Part shown: positions 7,156-12,872 of the stretch, in pieces
Position numbering within the stretch: the first letter of the stretch is position 1
How the letters are laid out: every line of letters begins with the position of its first letter
Assembly (NCBI GenBank): GCA_028694565.1
Contig: JAQVKR010000027.1
Span: forward strand, 1-12,872
DNA: 12,872 bases
Reading direction: 5' to 3'
Source: Gammaproteobacteria bacterium
GTDB lineage: Bacteria; Pseudomonadota; Gammaproteobacteria; DSM-26407
The notes under the pieces: model-generated
What the model saw: the letters and a program-made list of their open reading frames with translations, nothing else
Told to the model about the DNA's origin: nothing
Database searches by the model: none
Program-made: the position numbers and the translations under genes

Positions 7156-8552
7156 GAACCGCTGGCCTCCGCCTGCTCCGGTCTGTGCGACGTGCCGAGC
7201 TTCCGTAGCAGGGTTTTGTAGTCGATCTTGAGAATCCTGGCCGCACGCGCCTTGTTGCCGCCGGTCAGGTTCAGAACCTGGTTGATGTAGCGCAGTTCCA
7301 TCTCGGCCAGGGTGGCCGTGCCACCGGTGCTGGCGGCATGGTCCTTGTCCGTCGCATGCCCCGGCAGCATGGCCGGCGTAATCTCGTACGCTCCGGCTTG
7401 CGCGAGGATGACGGTCTCCTCGATGAAGTTCTCCAGTTCGCGGACGTTGCCGGGCCAACCGTCCTGCAGCAGTACTTGCAATGCCTCGGGTGAAAAACGG
7501 CGTACCGAGCTGCCGTGGGCGCGGACATAGCGCTGCAGAAAGTCCTCAGCCAACTGTGGAATATCCTCCCGGCGCTCGCGCAGCGGCGGTAGCGTCACGT
7601 TCAACACTTTCAGCCGATGGTAGAGATCCCGCCGGAATCGACCCTGGAGAACCAGCTTGTCGAGGTCCTCGTTGGTTGCGCTGATGAGTCTGAAGTCGAC
7701 TTCGAACTCCCGATCCGAACCGACCGGGCGGACCTGCCGTTCCTCGATGACACGCAGCAGCTTCGCCTGCAGCAGCGGGGACATGGCATTGACCTCGTCC
7801 AGGAACAAGGTGCCGCCGCTGGCCTCCACCAGCAGGCCTCTGCGCTCGTGTGTCGCCCCGGTGAAAGCGCCCTGGCGATGACCGAACAGTTCCGAGTCGG
7901 CCAGTTCCTCGGGGATCGCCGCCATGTTGATGGCGACGAACGGGCCGCGACCGGCGTGGATGGCGCGCGTGACCAGTTCCTTCCCGGTGCCGCTTTCTCC
8001 GGAAATCATTACGCTGGCGGTCACGGGGCGCACCTTCAGAATCCAATTGCGCAGGTTCACCATGGCCGGGGAGTCGCCAACAATGGCGCGCAGGTGGGGA
8101 TCGGCTTCACGCAGACTGCGGTTGAGTTCGCGGTAGCGCGCACGCAGGTCAAATTCACGCTCCACTTTCGCCACCATAAGCTCCACATCATCGGGATCGA
8201 ATGGCTTGGAGAGAAAATCGAAGGCCCCGGCCTTTACGGCGCGTACCGCATTCTCCACGGTGCCGTAAGCGCTGACCACCACCACAACGATGGTGGGATC
8301 AATCTCGCGCAGCCGGCTCATCACCCTGAAACCGTCGACACCCGGCATCACCAGGTCCAGGAACACCAGATCGGGTGAAGATTGCGCGATGGCACGATCG
8401 AGATCGAAGGGCATCCGTTGGATTTCGATCTGGTAATCGCCGCAGGTGCGTACCACCCGGGCCAGCACATCGGCGATGTCAGGTTCATCATCCACTATCC
8501 AGATGCGGGGACGGGGCTCACCGGCTCCCCTTGGCATGGCTTTTTTTTGCAT
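7152..8552 (-). CDS. NtrC-family sigma-54-dependent response regulator, probable activator of sox
   Basis: 466 residues from the chosen ATG. The receiver domain (about 15-135) has acidic pair Asp21/Asp22 (IVDDE), phosphoacceptor Asp66 (FLDLVMPG) and Lys116 (SKPF). The AAA+ domain (about 155-395) has Walker A GESGTGKE (185-192), the sigma-54-contacting loop GAFTGA (228-233), Walker B LFLDE (249-253) and the arginine-rich FRRDLYHRL. A Fis-type helix-turn-helix closes the protein (GGNKARAARILKIDYKTLLRKL). All parts of a working sigma-54 activator are present. The start is uncertain: GTG 8603 and ATG 8537 are alternatives in the same frame, none has a good ribosome site, and ATG 8552 is followed by a run of eight A. 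The gene is divergent from soxYZAX, which has a sigma-54 promoter. A sigma-54 two-component system controlling sox has, as I recall, been reported in Acidithiobacillus caldus (TspS-TspR). Confidence 0.93.
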   Translation of the reverse strand: MQKKAMPRGAGEPRPRIWIVDDEPDIADVLARVVRTCGDYQIEIQRMPFDLDRAIAQSSPDLVFLDLVMPGVDGFRVMSRLREIDPTIVVVVVSAYGTVENAVRAVKAGAFDFLSKPFDPDDVELMVAKVEREFDLRARYRELNRSLREADPHLRAIVGDSPAMVNLRNWILKVRPVTASVMISGESGTGKELVTRAIHAGRGPFVAINMAAIPEELADSELFGHRQGAFTGATHERRGLLVEASGGTLFLDEVNAMSPLLQAKLLRVIEERQVRPVGSDREFEVDFRLISATNEDLDKLVLQGRFRRDLYHRLKVLNVTLPPLRERREDIPQLAEDFLQRYVRAHGSSVRRFSPEALQVLLQDGWPGNVRELENFIEETVILAQAGAYEITPAMLPGHATDKDHAASTGGTATLAEMELRYINQVLNLTGGNKARAARILKIDYKTLLRKLGTSHRPEQAEASGS

Positions 8553-8672
8553 GGCTTGTCTGCCGGCAGTCTTGTGGTTGTTGACCGGAACGAAGCCGGC
8601 CACTCGTTATGCGGCTAGGAGTAACCCAGCTACGGATGCCCGTCAACCGTTCCCCGGCACCCGCATCACGCT

Positions 8673-8705
8673 CACGCTGAAACAGAGGCAATAGTCCACA
8701 GCGTG
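8673..8705. repeat. Inverted repeat CACGCTG-N19-CAGCGTG, candidate activator site
   Basis: Perfect 7-base arms at 8673-8679 and 8699-8705, centred about 147 bases before the predicted soxY transcription start. The distance suits an enhancer site for a sigma-54 activator. A 7-base repeat can occur by chance, and no second copy was seen. Confidence 0.3.
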
Positions 8706-8717
8706 CCCTGCCTGGTA

Positions 8718-8730
8718 TGGCGAAACGCCA
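8718..8730. promoter_or_regulatory. Palindrome TGGCG-AAA-CGCCA, candidate upstream activator site
   Basis: Perfect 5-base arms with a 3-base centre, about 112 bases before the predicted soxY start, in the usual range for an NtrC-type enhancer. The half-site TGGCGA recurs at 8776-8781 on the same strand, 58 bases away. Binding by the neighbouring activator is inferred from position and symmetry only. Confidence 0.4.
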
Positions 8731-8809
8731 GTCAAGAATTAGAAAAGTCGCATTTCGTTCAATGCTGAATTTTCGTGGCGACAGACGCTTGCACCGCACC
8801 GGGCAAAGC

Positions 8810-8825
8810 TGGCCCGGGGCATGCA
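8810..8825 (+). promoter_or_regulatory. Sigma-54 (-24/-12) promoter of soxYZAX
   Basis: TGGCCCG-GGGC-ATGCA matches the sigma-54 consensus TGGCACG-N4-TTGCA at all but two positions. The invariant GG (8811-8812) and GC (8823-8824) are separated by exactly 10 bases. Transcription would start near 8836, leaving a leader of about 75 bases before soxY. The divergent gene encodes an activator with an intact GAFTGA loop, which supports the call. Not tested experimentally. Confidence 0.75.
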
Positions 8826-8829
8826 ATAG

Positions 8830-8866
8830 CTTGTTCGCGGTACAAGACCGCTGGTGTTGGAGCGGT
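8830..8866 (+). other. Two adjacent hairpins at the start of the soxY leader
   Basis: CTTGT (8830-8834) pairs with ACAAG (8842-8846), and directly after it ACCGCT (8847-8852) pairs with AGCGGT (8861-8866) across an 8-base loop. The second lies wholly in the predicted transcript and the first spans its start. They may stabilise the 5' end of the message; no riboswitch class is recognised. Confidence 0.3.
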
Positions 8867-8910
8867 TTCCACCGGTTTTGAACAAAGTCGTCACAGGAGG
8901 AGGTGAAAAA

Positions 8911-9375
8911 ATGCACAGCATGTACAGACGCATGGTTCTCAAGGGAACGATCGCGATGGGGGCTGCGGTAACGGCGGGCCTGTTCACACCGCTCAGAGCC
9001 TTGGCCGAATGGCCGAAGACAGCGTTCGAGGCCGAAGCGGTGGAGGGGGTGATAAAGAGTCTCTACGCTGCCTCGTCTGTCCAGGACAGCGATCAGATTC
9101 GGTTGATCGCCCCTGATATCGCCGAGAACGGCACCGTGGTACCCATCACCGTGGACACGACCCTGCCGGAAGTGGATTCCATCTCGATCATCGCCGAGAA
9201 GAATCCCCGCCCGCTCGCCGCCTCCAGTCGCCTCAATCCCAAGCTCGAAGGCTACTTCGCGACCCGACTCAAGCTCAGCCAGACCCAGAACGTGGTCGCC
9301 GTGGTGCAGTCCAGGGGGCGGCTCTATCGGGCTTCAAAGGAGATCAAGGTGACCGTCGGCGGCTGCGGCGGCTGA
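8911..9375 (+). CDS. soxY: Thiosulfate oxidation carrier protein SoxY
   Basis: Periplasmic carrier on which sulfur intermediates are covalently bound during thiosulfate oxidation. The 154-residue precursor has a twin-arginine-type signal (YRRMVLKG with a hydrophobic stretch to about residue 32), the expected route for SoxYZ export. It ends in the signature swinging arm VGGCGG with the carrier Cys152 two residues from the C-terminus. The middle matches the SoxY domain (APDIAENGTVVPITVD, then SIIAEKNPRPLA). ATG 8911 was chosen because the near-perfect ribosome site AGGAGGAGGTG lies 5 bases upstream and the signal peptide starts directly after. First gene of soxYZAX, behind a sigma-54 promoter. 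Identification is secure. Confidence 0.97.
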   Translation: MHSMYRRMVLKGTIAMGAAVTAGLFTPLRALAEWPKTAFEAEAVEGVIKSLYAASSVQDSDQIRLIAPDIAENGTVVPITVDTTLPEVDSISIIAEKNPRPLAASSRLNPKLEGYFATRLKLSQTQNVVAVVQSRGRLYRASKEIKVTVGGCGG

Positions 9376-9425
9376 GCGGTATTAGGCGAACCCGAACCCG
9401 GGAGCAAGTACGGAGGCAAGGAACC

Positions 9426-9737
9426 ATGTCAACAACCATCAAAGTGAGAGCCATGGTCAGCGCGGATATCGCCACGGTCAAGGCCATCATCAACCATCCC
9501 ATGACAGTGGAGCGGTTGGACAAGGCTACCGGCAAGGTGGTGCCGGCACACTTCATCGAGGAAGTGGTGTTCAGCCACAACGGCGAGGAGCTGTTGGTGG
9601 CGAGCTGTGGCCAGGCCATATCCAAGAACCCCTATTTTTCATTCAAATTCAGCGGCGCGCGGTCTGGCGACACGCTCGGGGTGATCTGGCGTGACAACCA
9701 GGGAAAACAGGATAGAGACGAGTTTCAGATCAGGTAA
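9426..9737 (+). CDS. soxZ: Thiosulfate oxidation carrier complex protein SoxZ
   Basis: Immunoglobulin-like partner of SoxY; the heterodimer SoxYZ is the substrate carrier. The 103 residues match the usual length, with no signal peptide of its own, consistent with export bound to SoxY. Typical features are the IKVRAMV start, the NHPM motif (about 24-27), VPAHFIEEVVF and a C-terminal GDTLGVIWRDNQG. GGAGG lies 9 bases before the ATG. It starts 50 bases after soxY and precedes soxA by 49. Confidence 0.97.
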   Translation: MSTTIKVRAMVSADIATVKAIINHPMTVERLDKATGKVVPAHFIEEVVFSHNGEELLVASCGQAISKNPYFSFKFSGARSGDTLGVIWRDNQGKQDRDEFQIR

Positions 9738-9786
9738 GGGACTGGCCGGCGCGAGTCACGGTACACCCGATGGAGGAACAGCACCA

Positions 9787-10758
9787 ATGAAAACGAAGAT
9801 CCCGAAAGCCGCACTTGTGGCAGCCCTCGTGGCTGGAATCTGCCCGGTGACGGTTTTCGCAGCAGAAGTTCGGCACGATTTCTGGCCGGGGCGGGACAAG
9901 GTGATACCCCATGTCTCCGGAGACGAGCAGTTCTCCAATACCTACCGCTACTGGAAAGATGAGATGTCACTCGATGCGGCGGTGACCGCCGGATTGATGT
10001 CCCACGAGATGAATTATAAAGATTTCCGCTGGCGGGAGAAAAGCCTGGAAGGCGAGATGCTGCTCGGCGAGGGACAGGAGCTTTTCAACACGGCCAACGA
10101 GCAGGGCCAGTCCTGCGCTTCCTGCCACGGGGCTGACGGCAAGGAACTCGAGGGCACCTACGCCAGGATGCCCAAGTACAACGAACGCCTCAAGCGGGTT
10201 GTGGTGGGACCGACCCAGATCCGCATCTGCGCCGAGGAGCGCCTGGGTCGAAAGGACTGGGGGGAAGACACGCGTCCGAATACCCTGCTGGCGTTCTACC
10301 TGGCCTCGCTTTCCGATGGTGAAATCATCGACGTGGATGTGAATGCGCCAGGGCCTGTGAAGGACTCCTACGAGCGTGGCCGTGATCTCTTCTTCAAACG
10401 GGTCGGGCACTTCCACTTTGCCTGTGCCAGTTGCCACACGCCGCCCAGCTCGGGCAATTATCTGCGCGGTCAGCGTCCCACCACCTTCTTCGGGGATGCC
10501 GCGCAATATCCCATCTACCACTTCCCCTATCAGTTGGCCGGGGACAACCTCTCCTACATTTTCACAATGCAGCACCAGATCAGGTCCTGCCAGCAGCTTT
10601 CGCGGATGTATCAGGGCCGTGAGGGGAGTGCGCCGATGACTGATATCGAGACTTTCCTGCGTGCCTCGGCCAATGGTTATCCCATTAGCGTTCCCGTATC
10701 GGAATACAACATGAACACCGATTACCTGGAACGTTCCCAGCAGGTCAGCAGCCAGTGA
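9787..10758 (+). CDS. soxA: Diheme c-type cytochrome SoxA
   Basis: Catalytic subunit of SoxAX, which oxidatively couples thiosulfate to the SoxY cysteine in the periplasm. The 323-residue precursor has a Sec signal peptide (cleavage near VFAA, residue 26) and two heme sites: CASCH at 110-114 and CASCH at 213-217. That makes it the diheme form. Cys148 (RICAE) and Cys268 (IRSCQQ) lie where the family has its cysteine heme ligands; Cys268 would be the active-site one, expected to be a persulfide. The frame is open upstream to 9691, but ATG 9787 has GGAGGA about 9 bases before it and begins the signal peptide. Next to soxX in one operon, as expected for a SoxAX pair. Confidence 0.96.
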   Translation: MKTKIPKAALVAALVAGICPVTVFAAEVRHDFWPGRDKVIPHVSGDEQFSNTYRYWKDEMSLDAAVTAGLMSHEMNYKDFRWREKSLEGEMLLGEGQELFNTANEQGQSCASCHGADGKELEGTYARMPKYNERLKRVVVGPTQIRICAEERLGRKDWGEDTRPNTLLAFYLASLSDGEIIDVDVNAPGPVKDSYERGRDLFFKRVGHFHFACASCHTPPSSGNYLRGQRPTTFFGDAAQYPIYHFPYQLAGDNLSYIFTMQHQIRSCQQLSRMYQGREGSAPMTDIETFLRASANGYPISVPVSEYNMNTDYLERSQQVSSQ

Positions 10759-10808
10759 GCAGCCTGCCCGACGGGCCTGGTTGAACAGCAAGCGGAGGAA
10801 TATCAGCC

Positions 10809-11357
10809 ATGAGAGTCACAATCCATGAAACCAGGGGATGGATCAGGAGCGCGCGCGTGCTGGCGCTTCTCCTGGCAGTGGCATCCGGTTCCACAACCTG
10901 GGCGGAAGAAACCGGAAAGACCGAATGGGTTCCGGGAGAGCCCTATCCGACGGCCCTCCTGGACCGCTATCCCTGCCACGACTACGAGCTTCCCTGCGGC
11001 AACATGGCGCCGCCGATCGTGCAGCAGGTGGAATTCAGCGGGGAATTGACGGGGGATTCGGCGCTGGGTGAGAAAATCGCCACCAATCTGCGCTGGGGCA
11101 ATTGTCTCTCCTGCCACAAGCTGCCGGGGCACCCCGAAGGCGGCACCATCGGCCCCAGCCTGGCGGACTACTCCACTCGCAGTCTTCCACTCAGCTATAC
11201 CTACCAGCGTATCTGGGACGTGAGAGTATTCAATCCCAACGCCCATATGCCGGTTTATGGGCCGAACCGGATATTGACTCCGGAAGACATCGGGCACGTA
11301 ATGGCCTACCTTTACGTGCCGCACGCAGAAAACCGGATTGCGGCGAAACAGGACTGA
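10809..11357 (+). CDS. soxX: Monoheme c-type cytochrome SoxX
   Basis: Electron-accepting subunit of SoxAX that passes electrons on to small cytochromes. The 182-residue precursor has a signal peptide (cleavage near TTWA, residue 32), one heme site CLSCH (99-103) and GPSLADY shortly after. The likely distal ligand is Met147 in AHMPVYG, followed by the conserved LTPEDIGHVMAYL. The N-terminal extension carries two further cysteines (56 and 63, YPCHDYELPCG) that may form a disulfide. GGAGGA lies about 9 bases upstream of the ATG. Last gene of the operon; a terminator follows 24 bases after the stop. No soxK, soxB or soxL follows. Confidence 0.94.
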   Translation: MRVTIHETRGWIRSARVLALLLAVASGSTTWAEETGKTEWVPGEPYPTALLDRYPCHDYELPCGNMAPPIVQQVEFSGELTGDSALGEKIATNLRWGNCLSCHKLPGHPEGGTIGPSLADYSTRSLPLSYTYQRIWDVRVFNPNAHMPVYGPNRILTPEDIGHVMAYLYVPHAENRIAAKQD

Positions 11358-11381
11358 TCCCTCCTCCGGCAGTCATTTGGG

Positions 11382-11407
11382 CGGGTCCTTTGCGGCCCGT
11401 TTTTTTT
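11382..11407 (+). terminator. Intrinsic terminator of the soxYZAX operon
   Basis: Stem CGGGTC (11382-11387) pairs with GGCCCG (11394-11399, one G-U pair) over a 6-base loop and is followed by eight T (11400-11407). It lies 24 bases after the soxX stop. It is a textbook rho-independent terminator and shows that the operon ends with soxX. Confidence 0.9.
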
Positions 11408-11797
11408 GCTCTGAACGATACAGCCCCGCGGGCGGGAGGTCACAGCGGGACCGGGCGTCGCGCAATACATTCTCCGCTGCAATTCCTGCCATCATGCGGA
11501 GCCACGCCGGTAGTCGCCGCCGCACTTTTCCGTGGAACGGAAAACCCTCGAATCAACCTGCAAGGTTTTCAGCCACGAAGGTTGCGGGGGAGGCAAGCGC
11601 GGGCACATGGCGCTCATCACGGAGCCGCAACCCTTCGGTTCATGACCTGGCTGCAGCGCGATGGACGGGGGGCAGGGCGTCCGGCCCCGGGGCGGGTTCC
11701 CCGGCGCCATCAACAATGCCGATACCACTTGCGTGGATGGTGCGTGCGCGGGGATCCGGCCGGGCGCGGGCGACTCCCCCGCACCCGGCGCCGCGGG
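11408..11797. other. Intergenic stretch without a convincing gene; several inverted repeats
   Basis: About 390 bases. Open frames here lack good starts and ribosome sites and look like chance. Structures seen: a perfect palindrome TTTTCCGT-GGA-ACGGAAAA (11526-11544), AACCT-GCA-AGGTT followed by TT (11555-11569), and a large inverted repeat with 11-base arms and one bulged base (11577-11587 with 11625-11636). One plus-strand frame (about 11432-11507) reads a heme-type motif CNSCH before a stop, possibly a relic of a cytochrome gene. No tRNA, mobile element or CRISPR array is seen. Confidence 0.5.
11759..11789 (-). terminator. Strong hairpin just after nhaD, possible transcript end
   Basis: Arms GCCGGG-C-GCGGG (11759-11770) and CCCGC-A-CCCGGC (11778-11789) pair in 11 of 12 positions around a 7-base loop. 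It begins 9 bases after the nhaD stop. No T-tract follows on the minus strand, so it may protect the 3' end or end transcription weakly rather than act as a classical terminator. Confidence 0.4.
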
Positions 11798-12872
11798 TCA
11801 GAAGTGGGCCGCGTTCAGCCACATGTGGGTGAGGATGCTGGCGGCGTAGCCGAGGGCGATGGCCGGCGTCCACTTGAGGTGGCTGAAGAAGGTGTAGCGT
11901 CCCCGGGCCTGGCCCATGAGGGCCACGCCGGCGGCCGAACCGATGGAGAGCAGGCTGCCGCCCACCCCGGCGGTGAGCGTCACCAGCAGCCACTGGCCGT
12001 GGCTCATGTCCGGATTCATGGTCAGCACGGCGAACATGATCGGGATGTTGTCCACGATGGCCGACAGGATGCCGACGCTCACGTTGGCGAGGGTCGCGCC
12101 CCAGTCGCTGTACATCACCTGGGAGGCCAGCTCCAGGTAGCCGATGAAGCCAAGGCCGCCTACGCAGACCACCACGCCGTAGAAGAACAGCAGCGTGTCC
12201 CATTCGGCCCGGGCAATCTTGTTGAAGATGTCGAAGGGCACCACGTCGCCGATCATCTTGTCCGCCACTTCAAGGTTGTAGGGGTGCGCGGCCGGCACCC
12301 GGCCATGGGTCTTGCGCAGGTAGAAGCCGAACAGCTGCAGGTAGGACAGGCCGGTCATCATGCCCAGCACCGGGGGCAGGTGGAAAAAGTTGTGGAAGCT
12401 CACCGCGGTGACGATGGTGGCGGCGAACAGGGCAATGATGCGCCGGGCGCCGCGGCGCATGGGAATCCGCTCATCGCTGGGAGCGGGGGAGATGTCGGGG
12501 ATGGCGAAGTGCATCAGTGCCGCGGGCACCACGAAGTTGACCACCGAGGGGACGAACAGGGCGAAGAACTCCCAGAAATCCACCAGGCCCTTCTGCCAGA
12601 CCATGAGGGTCGTGATGTCGCCGAAGGGGCTGAAGGCCCCGCCGGCGTTGGCGGCCACGACGATGTTGATGCAGCCCAGCGCCACGAAGCGGGGGCTGTC
12701 CGCGCCCACGGCGAGCAGTACGGCGCACATGAGCAGGGCGGTGGTGAGGTTGTCGGCGACCGGCGAGATAAAGAAGGCCAGGACGCCGGTAATCCAGAAC
12801 AGCTGCCGGTAGCTGAATCCCTTGCGTATCAGCCAGGATCGCAGGGCGTCGAACACCAGCCGCTCCTCCATG
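11798..12872 (-). CDS. nhaD: NhaD-type sodium/proton antiporter, partial (N-terminus off right edge)
   Basis: Inner-membrane antiporter of the ion-transporter (IT) superfamily that expels Na+ (and Li+) in exchange for protons. About 357 C-terminal residues are visible, very hydrophobic with many membrane segments. The motif ISPVADNLTTALLM near the visible start and NAGGAFSPFGDITTLMVWQ after it match NhaD; a second half-repeat has SAIVDNIPIMFAVL and GGSLLSIGSAAGVALMGQ. The visible start MEERLVFDALRSWLIRKGFS is most likely internal: the family has roughly 100 more residues with the first membrane helices. NhaD is typical of marine, saline or alkaline bacteria, which supports the habitat guess. 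It faces the sox operon convergently across an empty 390-base stretch. Whether it is functionally tied to sox is unknown. Confidence 0.92.
   Translation of the reverse strand, partial: MEERLVFDALRSWLIRKGFSYRQLFWITGVLAFFISPVADNLTTALLMCAVLLAVGADSPRFVALGCINIVVAANAGGAFSPFGDITTLMVWQKGLVDFWEFFALFVPSVVNFVVPAALMHFAIPDISPAPSDERIPMRRGARRIIALFAATIVTAVSFHNFFHLPPVLGMMTGLSYLQLFGFYLRKTHGRVPAAHPYNLEVADKMIGDVVPFDIFNKIARAEWDTLLFFYGVVVCVGGLGFIGYLELASQVMYSDWGATLANVSVGILSAIVDNIPIMFAVLTMNPDMSHGQWLLVTLTAGVGGSLLSIGSAAGVALMGQARGRYTFFSHLKWTPAIALGYAASILTHMWLNAAHF

Larger units (their letters stand above)
8604..8910. promoter_or_regulatory. Divergent control region between the sigma-54 activator and soxY
   Basis: About 300 bases without a gene. 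From left to right it holds a long-spaced inverted repeat (8673-8705), a short perfect inverted repeat (8718-8730), an AT-rich stretch (8731-8775; 16 G/C in 45), the sigma-54 promoter (8810-8825), two leader hairpins (8830-8846 and 8847-8866) and the soxY ribosome site (8895-8905). This order (upstream sites, bendable spacer, -24/-12) is the usual architecture for NtrC-type activation. For the activator's own promoter I found only weak sigma-70 candidates, the best a TTGACG -35 on the minus strand (8646-8641) without a good -10. Confidence 0.7.

Noticed and set aside
7156..7458. Upstream extension of the binding-protein frame
   Set aside because: Lies within the activator gene in another frame. 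The Tat signal begins exactly at ATG 7155, overlapping the activator stop, so the shorter form is right.
11526..11544. Palindrome TTTTCCGT-GGA-ACGGAAAA as a bidirectional terminator
   Set aside because: The T and A tracts are on the wrong sides: neither strand has a T-tract after the stem.
11338..11832. Plus-strand open frame of about 164 codons after soxX
   Set aside because: It starts inside soxX, crosses the terminator and runs into the nhaD 3' end; no ribosome site or recognisable domain.
1..12872. CRISPR arrays, tRNA or rRNA genes, insertion sequences, integrases, attachment sites
   Set aside because: Read for regularly spaced repeats, cloverleaf arms and transposase or integrase motifs; none was found.

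Overview
The window looks like a high-GC gammaproteobacterium that oxidises reduced sulfur. The left part has the block mltD / gloB / methyltransferase / rnhA / dnaQ, the order I know from Pseudomonas-type gammaproteobacteria. The middle carries a thiosulfate-oxidation (Sox) operon with its own regulators, and the right edge holds an NhaD-type Na+/H+ antiporter. That combination suggests a sulfur-oxidising, possibly halo- or alkaliphilic lineage such as the Ectothiorhodospiraceae. This placement is inference from gene content; no rRNA is present to check it.

Layout. 1-1285 (-): lipoprotein murein transglycosylase MltD, cut by the left edge. 1566-2348 (-): glyoxalase II, GloB. 2524-4449 (+): a tight operon of a YafS-like methyltransferase, RNase HI and the DNA polymerase III epsilon proofreading subunit, with overlapping reading frames. 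4537-6189 (+): membrane sensor histidine kinase. 6172-7155 (-): Tat-exported, PstS-like periplasmic binding protein, overlapping the kinase gene tail-to-tail by 18 bases. 7152-8552 (-): NtrC-type sigma-54 activator, coupled to the binding-protein gene by an ATGA overlap. 8604-8910: divergent regulatory region. 8911-11357 (+): soxY, soxZ, soxA, soxX, closed by a strong intrinsic terminator. 11408-11797: no convincing gene. 11798-12872 (-): NhaD, cut by the right edge.

How the parts work together. SoxYZ carries the sulfur substrate on the SoxY C-terminal GGCGG cysteine. SoxAX (diheme SoxA plus monoheme SoxX) joins thiosulfate to it oxidatively. soxB and soxCD are not in the window. The activator gene faces soxY across a region holding a near-consensus -24/-12 sigma-54 promoter (GG-N10-GC, 8810-8825), candidate upstream inverted repeats and an AT-rich stretch between them. 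The natural reading is a dedicated sigma-54 two-component switch for sox. The unusual part is the third member: a cysteine-rich PstS-like binding protein with no transport permease nearby, made from the same transcript as the activator. It may be the periplasmic ligand sensor feeding the kinase, giving a candidate three-component sulfur-sensing module.

The regulator-sox block (about 4537-11407) has lower and more variable GC in hand-sampled lines than the neighbouring housekeeping genes. It may be an accessory cassette inserted beside dnaQ.
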